Part shown: piece by piece, positions 31,201 through 37,725 of the stretch | How positions within the stretch are numbered: the first letter of the stretch is position 1 | How the letters are laid out: each line of letters opens with the position of its first letter | Source of the DNA: Candidatus Mediterraneibacter intestinipullorum | GTDB lineage: Bacteria > Bacillota > Clostridia > Lachnospirales > Lachnospiraceae | Direction of reading: 5' to 3' | Length of the DNA stretch: 37,725 nt | NCBI GenBank assembly: GCA_019118665.1 | Contig: DWYM01000052.1 | Span: forward strand, 1-37,725 | Notes under the pieces: model-generated | What the model was told of the DNA's origin: nothing | Databases searched by the model: none | What the model saw: the letters and a program-made list of their open reading frames with translations, nothing else | Translations under genes and position numbers: made by a program

Positions 31201-31803
31201 AATCTGGGATATGTGGACTTTGACGTGCCAAGCGGTATTGATATCTATCCCAAAGACTTTGAGAGTAAAGAGCAGGTCGTCAATATCCTGGATGGATACA
31301 ACAGCCGGATGGAGGCAGAGGGGAAGGATGAGCAGGTGATAACCTACACGGACGTGGTAGGCACCCTCATGTCATCTGTGACAGATATCATTGATATCAT
31401 CAGCTATGTGCTGATCGCCTTTGTCGCGATCTCCCTTATCGTGTCCTCTATCATGATCGGAGTCATCACATATATCAGTGTTCTGGAGCGGAAGAAGGAG
31501 ATCGGGATCCTGCGCGCCATCGGGGCGTCTAAGGGGAATATCTCACAGGTGTTCAACGCAGAGACATTTATCATCGGGCTGTGCGCGGGACTGATCGGCA
31601 TCGGGCTGTCGCTGCTCATCCTCATACCCGGCAATATGCTGATACACTTCCTGGCAGGGACAGACAATGTGAGCGCTGTGCTCCCGGTCGTCCCGGCGGT
31701 CATCCTGATCCTGCTGAGCGTTGTGCTGACGCTGATCGGCGGGATCATCCCATCCAGGAAAGCCGCGAAGAGCGACCCGGTGACGGCGCTGCGGACAGAG
31801 TAA
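28222..31803 (+). CDS. Large MacB/FtsX-type ABC transporter, ATPase and permease fused
   Basis: The 1193-residue protein joins an N-terminal ABC ATPase (Walker A GPSGSGKTT at 38-46, LSGGQ at 142-146, Walker B LLADEPTGALD, H-loop VMVTHNPE) to an FtsX-like permease. The first membrane segment is at about 264-290. A very large extracytoplasmic region (about 294-1050) follows, then three membrane segments (about 1058-1085, 1113-1141, 1152-1178), with YISVLERKKEIGILRAIGAS between the first two as in MacB/FtsX permeases. The ectodomain contains three repeats of 64-65 residues starting at about 706, 770 and 835, each with a Tyr-rich helix and TPEAQEIL-like motif, followed by a Gln/Met/Ser-rich helical stretch. 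ATG 28222 has AAGGGAG upstream. Substrate unknown; such proteins act in peptide efflux or envelope stress. Confidence 0.9.
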   Translation: MLQIRDICKEYRTGSLIQKALDNVSLNLRDNEFVAILGPSGSGKTTLLNIIGGLDRYDSGDLVINGISTKKYKDRDWDSYRNHTIGFVFQSYNLIPHQTILANVELALTISGIGKAERRRRARQALSQVGLGEQIHKKPNQLSGGQMQRVAIARALVNDPDILLADEPTGALDSETSVQVMELLKEVASDRLVVMVTHNPELAEEYATRIVNLKDGKIISDSDGYEIREEELEPPKHRNMGKASMSFLTALSLSFNNLKTKKARTLLTAFAGSIGIIGIALILSLSTGVNSYIKEIEEDTLSEYPLQIQSTGFDFSSIMVSDEAAGGNEQKKSGDIHVVEMVTNMFSTMDSNDLESLKKYLDSGESGIEKYTNAIEYSYNVVPQIYREEGDTVRKVHPDTSFEAMGLGSSSSSNSIMSSMMSTNVFYEMPENPNLYEGQYDVKAGRWPENHNECVLVLTAGGSMSDFMLYTMGLRDPLELDEMVRQFINEENVDTPADMGTYSYDDILGITFRLVNGADYYEYDSQYQVWRDKTNDRQYMRQLVGNGEKLTIVGVVQPSEDANASALSAGICYPASLTKHVAEQAAQEEIVKQQLAEPSVNVFTGEPFGEDSGDDFDMQSLITVDEGKLREAFGFDADAFSGVGDSMDLSGVLNSSGGSLNLSDMIDLGAVSVDLPEMPALSLGDIVGNLDVTVSPDGMSALAGRLMEGYQEYARSHPEADYSGLGEAFQNYLSTPEAQEILRNNISEIIQSGDGITVTVDDLKGMIAEVMSGFGQYVADKGYTDPNEFDTYLLEYLGTAEAQEILNRWAGTIFGGIADNVTITSDQIQKLATELAAGYQAYAAAGNGPDPSKMLEYFLDYLGTPDGQQRLSEGLAQVVDMDSLGQQISGAVESYMQTAMSSYGSVAGQAVQTQISSALGQVMGQLASGMENAMKQMMSQVGSSLQSSLSGAMNINAEAFADAFQMNMTGEELAELMMSMSSGDSASYESNLRNLGYVDFDVPSGIDIYPKDFESKEQVVNILDGYNSRMEAEGKDEQVITYTDVVGTLMSSVTDIIDIISYVLIAFVAISLIVSSIMIGVITYISVLERKKEIGILRAIGASKGNISQVFNAETFIIGLCAGLIGIGLSLLILIPGNMLIHFLAGTDNVSAVLPVVPAVILILLSVVLTLIGGIIPSRKAAKSDPVTALRTE

Positions 31804-31836
31804 CAGCATGTTGATTTGGAAATGGAGGGGGAACAG

Positions 31837-32781
31837 ATGGATAACCTGATCTTCAGCCTGAATGCGACGGTCCCGGTATTCCTTATGATGGCGCTGGGGC
31901 TGGTGTTCCGAAAGATTGGCTGGATCGACGACGTGTTTGCGTCAAAAATGAATAAATTTGTGTTTCTTGTGCCTCTGCCGGTGCTTGTCTTTGAAGATCT
32001 GGCGACCGTGGATTTTTCAGAGGTATGGGATCTGAAGTTCGTCCTGTTCTGCTTTGGGGCCACTTTGGTGAGTATGGGGATCGCGGCGGCAGTATCCTTT
32101 CTCTGGAAGGATAAGTCCATACAGGGAGAGTTTGTCCAGGCATCCTACCGGAGCAGCGCGGCTCTTCTGGGAATCGCTTTTATCCAGAATATCTACGGCG
32201 ATGCGGGAATGGCGCCTCTTATGATCATCGGGAGCGTGCCCCTTTATAATGTGATGGCAGTGGTCGTGCTTTCCTTCTTCCAGCCGGAGCGGAAGCGTCT
32301 GGATAAGGAGATGTGGAAGGAGACGCTGAAAGGGATTGTCACGAATCCCATAATTATTGGTATTGCCGCAGGGATCATCTGGTCCGTCCTGAAAATCCCC
32401 ATGCCGTCCATTATGGAGAAGACCGTATCCAGTGTGAGCGCTGTGGCGACCCCTCTGGGACTGATGGCGATGGGAGCCGCATTTGATATCCGAAAAGCCT
32501 TTGCAAAGGCAAAACCAGCGGCAGTTGCCACGGTGATGAAGCTTGTGGGATTTGCGGCGGTTTTCCTTCCCATGGCGGTCATGCTGGGATTTCGGAGGGA
32601 AGAGCTGGTGGCGCTCCTTGTCATGCTGGGCTCCGCGACCGCGGTGAGCTGCTTTGTCATGGCGAAAAATATGGGGCATGAAGGAGTCCTCACGTCCAGC
32701 GTGGTCATGCTCACCACACTGTTCAGCGCGTTCACGCTGACCGGATGGCTGTATGTGCTCAGAAGCATGGGGATGGTATAG
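31837..32781 (+). CDS. AEC (auxin efflux carrier) family transporter
   Basis: The 314-residue protein has about ten membrane segments in two halves. The N-terminal half has VPVFLMMALGLVFRKIG and KMNKFVFLVPLPVLVFEDLA; the C-terminal half has MKLVGFAAVFLPMAVML and LLVMLGSATAVSCFVMAKNM. The paired Pro/Gly-containing helices are typical of AEC carriers that move organic acids such as malate in bacteria; the substrate here is unknown. ATG 31837 is chosen for GGAGGGGG just upstream. It starts 33 bp after the ABC transporter stop, so the two may be cotranscribed, with a bidirectional terminator following. Confidence 0.9.
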   Translation: MDNLIFSLNATVPVFLMMALGLVFRKIGWIDDVFASKMNKFVFLVPLPVLVFEDLATVDFSEVWDLKFVLFCFGATLVSMGIAAAVSFLWKDKSIQGEFVQASYRSSAALLGIAFIQNIYGDAGMAPLMIIGSVPLYNVMAVVVLSFFQPERKRLDKEMWKETLKGIVTNPIIIGIAAGIIWSVLKIPMPSIMEKTVSSVSAVATPLGLMAMGAAFDIRKAFAKAKPAAVATVMKLVGFAAVFLPMAVMLGFRREELVALLVMLGSATAVSCFVMAKNMGHEGVLTSSVVMLTTLFSAFTLTGWLYVLRSMGMV

Positions 32782-32788
32782 AAAAAGG

Positions 32789-32830
32789 GAGTGCCGTGAA
32801 AACATCCTGACAGATGATCTCACGGCACTC
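32789..32830. terminator. Bidirectional terminator between the AEC and GH31 genes
   Basis: GAGTGCCGTGA (32789-32799) pairs with TCACGGCACTC (32820-32830), a perfect 11-bp stem with a 20-nt loop. T-rich sequence follows on both strands (TCTATATTTT on plus, CCTTTTTC on minus). It serves two converging genes. Confidence 0.85.
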
Positions 32831-32838
32831 TCTATATT

Positions 32839-34860
32839 TTATGAAAAGCTGGTATTTGTTAATGTCCGGCAGTTCTTCTCATTGTCATAGTCTTTGTGGA
32901 CTCCGTCATCATCGTAGAGCGTATACTCAGCCCCATCATATCCGATCGTACGGAGGTGTTCCGTGTCGATCTCATCCACGCACTCCGCAGCGTCTGCCAC
33001 AGGGATACATTTCCCTCTCCGGATGAACAGAGGCACCTCGTTGAGCGCGATATCCACATAGTGGACGCCCTGTCCCAGGAGTTCTTCACTGATAGTCCCA
33101 TCAGGGAGGAATTTGATGAATTTCATTTCTTCCGGCAGATAGACATATCTGCCTTTTCCGTTCTGTTCATATACCGGGGCGATCATGATCTCATTTCCGA
33201 GCATGAGCTGATCCTCGATCCGGGCTGCCATTTTGTCTTCCGGGTAGACAAAGGCGAGGGGCTTGAAATACAAGTCGTCATTTAATGCTGCTTTCATGTA
33301 CTCGCTGTACAGATAGGGCAGCAGCCGGTATCTCACGCCGATCACATGGCGAAAATCTTCAATATCCTCAAACTGGTAGCACTCCTGCTCCCTTGTGCCG
33401 AGCGCCGCGTGATTTCTCATAAGAGGGGTGAAGACTCCCAGGGCAAGGAAGCGCATCAGGAGTTCCCGGGTCGTATCCGAACCGAATCCCCCAAGGTCAG
33501 CTCCGGTATAGAGGAAGCCGCACATGTTCAGGGAAGGCATCATCTTCAGGTTCAGCAGCAGATGCGACCACCAGGAGTGGTTATCTCCTGTCCAGATTCC
33601 GCCATACCGGTGCATTCCGATGTAAGATGAGCGGGAGAACATGAGAAAACGCCGATCGGGATCGATTCGATCAAATGCCTCTCCTGCGGCGCGCGTCATG
33701 TTGAAGCCGTAAAGATTGTGTACTTTGTCATGCCGCACTTTTTCTCCGTTTATGTTGTGATAAAACCTTTGATAGTCCTCCGGGGTGTTGGCCAGGCCCT
33801 GGAGTTTGCCTCCCATCTCCCATACACCCACTCCGCCGGATCCGCCGTCCCAGCGTCCGTCTCCGCTGTCCGCGAACTGGCGGGCAAGTTCCTTAGCCTC
33901 ATCCAGTCCTTCCTTTGAATAGAAGATGGCCGGTTCATTCATGTCGTTCCAGAAGCCCTCAATGCCCTGGTCGGTCAGGAAGCGGTATTTATCGCCGAAC
34001 CATTTTCTTGCGTCCGGATCCAGAAAATCGGGGAAATGCGTATCGCCGGGCCATACTGCGGCGACGAAATCGCTGCCGTCCGCCCGCTGGCAGAAATAGC
34101 GGTTCTGCACACCTTCTTCATAGACGTCGTATCCCTTCTCGATCTTGACGCCGGCGTCGATAATAGGGATGAGGCGGACATGGCTGTCCTTCATCTCACG
34201 GACGAACGCAGGAAAATCCTTAAATTCTTTTCCCAGTGTAAAATCCTTATAAGAATCCATGTAGTCGATATCCATGTAGATCATATCCAATGGGATATGA
34301 TTTTCCCGGTAGCCTGCCGCCACTTTCCGAAAATCCTCTTTTGTCTTATATCCCCAGCGGCTCTGTCCGAAGCCAAAAGCGAATTTTGGGGGGATATAGC
34401 TCCTGCCGATGATGCGTCGGAACTGCTTTACGATATCATAAGGCGAATCTCCGTTGATGGCATACAGGTTTAAGTCCGCATTCTCACAGGAGACGGTCAG
34501 GGTATCCATTCTCGTGTATCCGATATCAAATGTCAGGCGGGCGGGATAGTCGAAAAATATGCCGAAAGTCTGTTTCCCCGCGATGACGATGAAATTGTGG
34601 GCTCCATAAAGGGAACGCTTGTCCTCGGTATGATTCGAATCATCCGTACAGTCGCTGATGTAGCAGTACCCCCGCTTGTTGATGCCCCGGTTCGCCTCAC
34701 CGAGACCGTAGACGATATCATCGTCAGCCATGACGTAAGAGAAGGAAAACCCTTTGTGCGTGCTGATGGTCCCATAAGCGGGGACGCCGCTCTCTGCCGG
34801 GATATCAAGTGTCACGGCCTCAGTCTGGAGCGGAGCTCCGTAAATAAATTTCTGTATCAT
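32839..34860 (-). CDS. GH31 alpha-glucosidase (isomaltase-like)
   Basis: This 673-residue cytoplasmic (no signal peptide) glycoside hydrolase family 31 enzyme releases glucose from alpha-linked oligosaccharides. The nucleophile is D306 in GFWNDMNEP and the acid/base D426 in WTGDNHSWW. The sequence closely resembles, from memory, the Blautia (Ruminococcus) obeum alpha-glucosidase Ro-alphaG1, including GFGQSRWGY with Trp169. In that enzyme Trp169 favours alpha-1,6 (isomaltose) over alpha-1,4 substrates, so the same preference is inferred here. A Gly-rich loop at about 332-350 differs from what I recall of that enzyme. AAAGGAGGT precedes ATG 34860. It lies 52 bp downstream of plsC on the same strand and ends at the shared terminator. 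Confidence 0.93.
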   Translation of the reverse strand: MIQKFIYGAPLQTEAVTLDIPAESGVPAYGTISTHKGFSFSYVMADDDIVYGLGEANRGINKRGYCYISDCTDDSNHTEDKRSLYGAHNFIVIAGKQTFGIFFDYPARLTFDIGYTRMDTLTVSCENADLNLYAINGDSPYDIVKQFRRIIGRSYIPPKFAFGFGQSRWGYKTKEDFRKVAAGYRENHIPLDMIYMDIDYMDSYKDFTLGKEFKDFPAFVREMKDSHVRLIPIIDAGVKIEKGYDVYEEGVQNRYFCQRADGSDFVAAVWPGDTHFPDFLDPDARKWFGDKYRFLTDQGIEGFWNDMNEPAIFYSKEGLDEAKELARQFADSGDGRWDGGSGGVGVWEMGGKLQGLANTPEDYQRFYHNINGEKVRHDKVHNLYGFNMTRAAGEAFDRIDPDRRFLMFSRSSYIGMHRYGGIWTGDNHSWWSHLLLNLKMMPSLNMCGFLYTGADLGGFGSDTTRELLMRFLALGVFTPLMRNHAALGTREQECYQFEDIEDFRHVIGVRYRLLPYLYSEYMKAALNDDLYFKPLAFVYPEDKMAARIEDQLMLGNEIMIAPVYEQNGKGRYVYLPEEMKFIKFLPDGTISEELLGQGVHYVDIALNEVPLFIRRGKCIPVADAAECVDEIDTEHLRTIGYDGAEYTLYDDDGVHKDYDNEKNCRTLTNTSFS

Positions 34861-34912
34861 GTCAGTACCTCCTTTGGATCAGTTGGATTAAGCTCAGTCA
34901 CAGATATGCGGA

Positions 34913-35647
34913 TCATACAAGCCCTGCGTTTTTGTGTATGGTCTCGCGTATGATATTCTCCACATAATGGCCGATATGTCTTTTTGTATTTTTATCCAGT
35001 TCATCCGGATAGATCGGTTTCCCATACTCAATGATCACATGGGTCTTTTTTATTTTCGGAAAATGATTTTCAAAGATTTCTGCCGTATTGTTCATGGAGA
35101 TCGGCACGATAGCGCATCCTGACTTTGTGGCGATCTTAAACGCTCCGTCTTTAAATGGCAGCATGCTCAGCTCTTCACCGTCATTTCTCGTCCCTTCGGG
35201 GAATATGCAGATGGAAATGCCGTTTTTGATATAGTCGATGGCTGTGAGGATCGTCTTCAGTCCCTCCTTTGGATCTTTCCGGTCAAGGAAGAGGCAGTGG
35301 ACACGGCGCATCCAGGCAGCCAGCGTCAGATAACGTTCCATTTCTTTTTTTGCGATATAACCGGTGAGTCTTTTGCATCTGCTGTAGGTCAGGAGGATGT
35401 CAAAATAGCTGCGGTGATTTCCGATGAACAGGACCGGTTCGTCAGGGATATCCTCCTCCCCGATGACGGTCACATTTACGCCGGTCATGCGGAGGATGAC
35501 CTTAAATCCCCACTGTACGATGCGGAGAGAACTGATATCGCGCGCGTATGGATTGAATTTCCCGATGATCCATTCAACGAGGAGAACAGGGATCGTCAGG
35601 ATGAGATATAGGATCAAAAAGACTACAATACAGATAAACCGAAACAT
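34913..35647 (-). CDS. plsC: 1-acyl-sn-glycerol-3-phosphate acyltransferase
   Basis: The 244-residue membrane-associated enzyme acylates lysophosphatidic acid to phosphatidic acid. An N-terminal membrane segment (about residues 3-28) precedes the catalytic NHRSYFD (HX4D motif, about 77-83) and the substrate-binding FPEGTRND motif (about 150-157); VPISMNN is the later block. GGAGA lies upstream of ATG 35647, and a good promoter is at 35695-35723. It is followed by the GH31 gene, a pairing without an obvious metabolic link. Confidence 0.92.
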   Translation of the reverse strand: MFRFICIVVFLILYLILTIPVLLVEWIIGKFNPYARDISSLRIVQWGFKVILRMTGVNVTVIGEEDIPDEPVLFIGNHRSYFDILLTYSRCKRLTGYIAKKEMERYLTLAAWMRRVHCLFLDRKDPKEGLKTILTAIDYIKNGISICIFPEGTRNDGEELSMLPFKDGAFKIATKSGCAIVPISMNNTAEIFENHFPKIKKTHVIIEYGKPIYPDELDKNTKRHIGHYVENIIRETIHKNAGLV

Positions 35648-35694
35648 ATGTTGGTCTCCATTTCCTTTTGTGATAATGATAGATCATGCAAACA

Positions 35695-35723
35695 ATTATA
35701 CAGCCGCAGTATTGAAAAAACAA
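35695..35723 (-). promoter_or_regulatory. Promoter of plsC (and probably GH31)
   Basis: On the minus strand TTGTTT (complement of 35718-35723) and TATAAT (complement of 35695-35700) are separated by 17 bp. It is the only good promoter match upstream of plsC. Confidence 0.6.
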
Positions 35724-35806
35724 CCCATTGCAGGAGAAGCGGGCAAAAGAATATTTCTCCGGCGTCTCACATATGATTATAGGGAAAATACTGCGGGGAC
35801 AAGAGA

Positions 35807-36271
35807 ATGAAGCGGACAGGGAAAAGACACGAAAACGCCGGTCCCGGACAGCGCCGGAGGAGCAGGCTGCTCACGGCAGGATGCATTGTCCTGTGTGCGG
35901 CGCTCTGCATGCTGCCGGGGTGTGTCACCCGCGGGCAGAATACACAGAAACTCCGGGAGCTGGAGTTCACGGTGCTGGATAAATACGCTGTGCCCGAGGA
36001 GTTCAAACTGCTGATCGATGAAAATAAGACTGAGCCCTTTAAGCTGACTTATGCGGATCAGGGGCAGCTCTATATTGCCGAGGGATATGGGGAGCAGCCC
36101 ACGACAGGATACAGCGTGGAGGTGACGGACTTATATGAGACAGAGGACGCAGTCTGTATCCATACGAACCTGTTGGGGCCGGAGAAGGGAGAAGAGACAA
36201 AAGAGATCGCCACATTCCCCTATGTGGTCATACAGCTTGGATATATAGAAAAAGATGTTTTATTTGACTGA
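35807..36271 (+). CDS. PrcB-domain lipoprotein
   Basis: The 154-residue protein has a long basic N-terminus with several Arg, a hydrophobic stretch (about residues 21-36) and a lipobox-like LPGC with Cys39, so it is probably a lipoprotein. The rest resembles the PrcB C-terminal domain: an N-terminal strand with LEFTVLDKYAVPEEF and the diagnostic YIAEGYGEQPTTGYSVEVTDLY, then a hydrophobic strand VVIQLGYI. PrcB of Treponema assists a chymotrypsin-like protease (family knowledge); here no protease gene is adjacent, so the partner is unknown. The ribosome binding site is weak (GGGGAC). It sits 30 bp upstream of the DUF3794 gene, suggesting a shared transcript and perhaps a sporulation role. Confidence 0.75.
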   Translation: MKRTGKRHENAGPGQRRRSRLLTAGCIVLCAALCMLPGCVTRGQNTQKLRELEFTVLDKYAVPEEFKLLIDENKTEPFKLTYADQGQLYIAEGYGEQPTTGYSVEVTDLYETEDAVCIHTNLLGPEKGEETKEIATFPYVVIQLGYIEKDVLFD

Positions 36272-36301
36272 ATCTGAAAAAAGATCGACAGGAGGAGAGA
36301 T

Positions 36302-37725
36302 ATGGAACTGATCAAAAGACCGATCCATTATACGCAGGAGGGAAAGAGTATCTTCGACCAGTTTTATCTGGATGAGGATTATAATGTGCCGGAACAGAAA
36401 GAGGATGTACAGAGGATCATACAGGGAAGCGCGGAATGCAGGACAGAGGATATCCGCCCTGTGGAAAACTATGTGAAGGTCACAGGGAAGGTGTATTTCA
36501 GGATCCTTTATATGACTGCGTCAGGCGATCCGGTACCGGCTGTGCTGGAAGGCAAACTGCCCTTTGAGGAAATGGTATACGCGGAGAGCGATGGGAACGA
36601 GACATTTTTTGTCCGGAACATGAGGACAGAATTTACCGGTTCAGTTGTGAATTCGAGGAAACTGAGCCTTCGGGTGATGGCGGAGCTGGAGATCGGGAGA
36701 GAGCGTCTGCGGGATGAGGAGGTGACTGTGGATGTGGAGAGTGACATTCCTGTTTACCGTAAGATGGAAAAATTAAATCTCCTGAAACTGGCAGTTTCCA
36801 GAAAGGATACATACCGGATCAAGGAGGAGATCGTCCTGCCGGGAACAAAGGAGAGCATCGGGCAGGTGCTGCTCACGGATGTGGGGAGCAGAAAGCTGGA
36901 TATCCGGCTGGGTCCGGATGAGATACTTCTCAGGGGAGAACTCCAGGTGTTCTGCATGTATCTGTCAGCGGATGAAAAGGCGGACTGGATCGAACAGAGC
37001 GTTCCCTATGAGGGAAGGATCTCCTGTGAGGGAGCGGCAGAGGGGATGTATCATCACATACGTCACTCCCTGGAAGATACGCTTGTGGACGTCAGGCTGG
37101 ACGAGGATGGGGAGATGCGGATCCTCGGCATTGAGGCGACGCTGTCCCTGAGGATGAATATTTATGAGGAAGAAGAGACAGAGATATTGCGGGATATGTA
37201 TTCCCTTGAGCAGGTATGTGAATTTGACACCCGGGATGTAGTGTATGAAGAGCTTCTGATGCAGAATCAGTCCAGGTGTAAGGTGTCCGAGCGGCTGGCG
37301 CTGCCGGAGCTTAAAGAGGATGTGCTCCAGATCCTCCACAGCCAGGGGAGCATCCAGACTGAGAGCGAGCAGCACACCGATGAAGGCATCCGGGTGGAAG
37401 GGATCCTGCACCTTTCTTTCCTTTATCTGAGGGGAGACGATATGGAACCTTACGGAAGCTGGCAGGGGATTGTTCCGTTTTCTTATCTCATCGAATATCC
37501 GGAGATGCCGGAGGGGGCGGAGAGCAGCCTTTCCAGTCATGTCGAGCAGCTCGCTGTGACGCTGGCGGGGAGCGAGGCCGTGGAAGTCAAAGCGGTCCTT
37601 GCCTTTGATGTTTTCCTCCGCAAACAGCTCCCGATGGAAATGATAACCGATGTGAGGATGCGGCCGGCAGATACGGAGACCATCGCTGACCGTCCCGGGA
37701 TCGTGGGACATATCGTCCAGGATGG
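36302..37725 (+). CDS. DUF3794 (SPOCS) domain protein, partial at the window end
   Basis: An open frame runs from ATG 36302 (AGGAGGAG upstream) to the last base without a stop, giving at least 474 residues. Three copies of the SPOCS/DUF3794 beta-rich domain can be discerned at about residues 30-131, 180-290 and 335-445, each with a conserved KEDVxQI-type opening, a VxGxLxFxxLY strand (as VTGKVYFRILYM, LRGELQVFCMYL, VEGILHLSFLYL) and an IPF/VPF-like segment. Proteins of this kind (SipL in Clostridioides difficile) anchor the spore coat to SpoIVA and usually end with a LysM domain, which would lie beyond the window. Missing 3' end; spore role inferred from family. Confidence 0.85.
   Translation, partial: MELIKRPIHYTQEGKSIFDQFYLDEDYNVPEQKEDVQRIIQGSAECRTEDIRPVENYVKVTGKVYFRILYMTASGDPVPAVLEGKLPFEEMVYAESDGNETFFVRNMRTEFTGSVVNSRKLSLRVMAELEIGRERLRDEEVTVDVESDIPVYRKMEKLNLLKLAVSRKDTYRIKEEIVLPGTKESIGQVLLTDVGSRKLDIRLGPDEILLRGELQVFCMYLSADEKADWIEQSVPYEGRISCEGAAEGMYHHIRHSLEDTLVDVRLDEDGEMRILGIEATLSLRMNIYEEEETEILRDMYSLEQVCEFDTRDVVYEELLMQNQSRCKVSERLALPELKEDVLQILHSQGSIQTESEQHTDEGIRVEGILHLSFLYLRGDDMEPYGSWQGIVPFSYLIEYPEMPEGAESSLSSHVEQLAVTLAGSEAVEVKAVLAFDVFLRKQLPMEMITDVRMRPADTETIADRPGIVGHIVQD

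Overview
The window looks like chromosomal DNA of a gut-type, spore-forming, low-to-mid GC Firmicute, most likely a Lachnospiraceae (Blautia/Dorea/Clostridium scindens-like). The reasons are the sporulation sigma-F operon joined to spoVAA-spoVAB, a DUF3794 spore-coat-type protein, a T-box ahead of valS, consistent AGGAGG ribosome binding sites, a bile salt hydrolase, and a GH31 alpha-glucosidase that closely resembles, from memory, the Blautia (Ruminococcus) obeum enzyme. No tRNA, rRNA, CRISPR array or insertion sequence was seen.

Layout. 1-2.4 kb is an A/T-rich accessory edge. It carries a compact type I toxin-antitoxin locus (30-residue holin-like toxin on +, roughly 100-nt antisense RNA on -) followed by a dGTPase. 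2.4-4.0 kb has a bile salt hydrolase with two unusual insertions and an orphan holin-like protein; each is preceded by a long hairpin that contains its Shine-Dalgarno. 4.0-7.7 kb has aroE, an overlapping EamA exporter with a 30-bp minisatellite, and a MerR regulator with an iron-dependent alcohol dehydrogenase behind a classic 19-bp-spacer MerR promoter. 7.7-9.6 kb (- strand) is an Lsa-like ABC-F ribosome protection gene with a roughly 340-nt leader holding small ORFs, a hairpin and a terminator: a probable antibiotic-sensing attenuator. 9.8-10.9 kb has a Crp/Fnr regulator and thioredoxin. 10.98-15.8 kb (- strand) is a pncB-ddl-murF-HAD phosphatase cluster. 16.0-25.1 kb (+) has a GH73-like glucosaminidase, T-box-valS, an LtaS-like phosphoglycerol transferase, folC, an overlapping 43-residue acidic protein, and a TPR membrane protein. 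25.2-28.1 kb is spoIIAA-spoIIAB-sigF, a small membrane protein of unknown function, and spoVAA-spoVAB. 28.2-32.8 kb has a very large ABC transporter (ATPase and FtsX-like permease in one chain, with a threefold repeat in its ectodomain) and an AEC transporter. 32.8-35.6 kb (- strand) has plsC and the GH31 alpha-glucosidase. 35.8 kb to the end has a PrcB-like lipoprotein and a DUF3794 protein that runs off the window.

Most of the window is ordinary core genome. The parts most worth a second look are the RNA-level control elements: the type I toxin-antitoxin locus, where both RNAs begin with nearly the same sequence and the antitoxin carries an exact anti-Shine-Dalgarno; the ABC-F leader; hairpins over start sites; and a tandem repeat just ahead of spoIIA. 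Several proteins also carry lineage-specific additions: the bile salt hydrolase insertions, an IPT-like tail on the LtaS homologue, the repeat region of the large ABC transporter, and an extra membrane protein inside the spoIIA-spoVA cluster.
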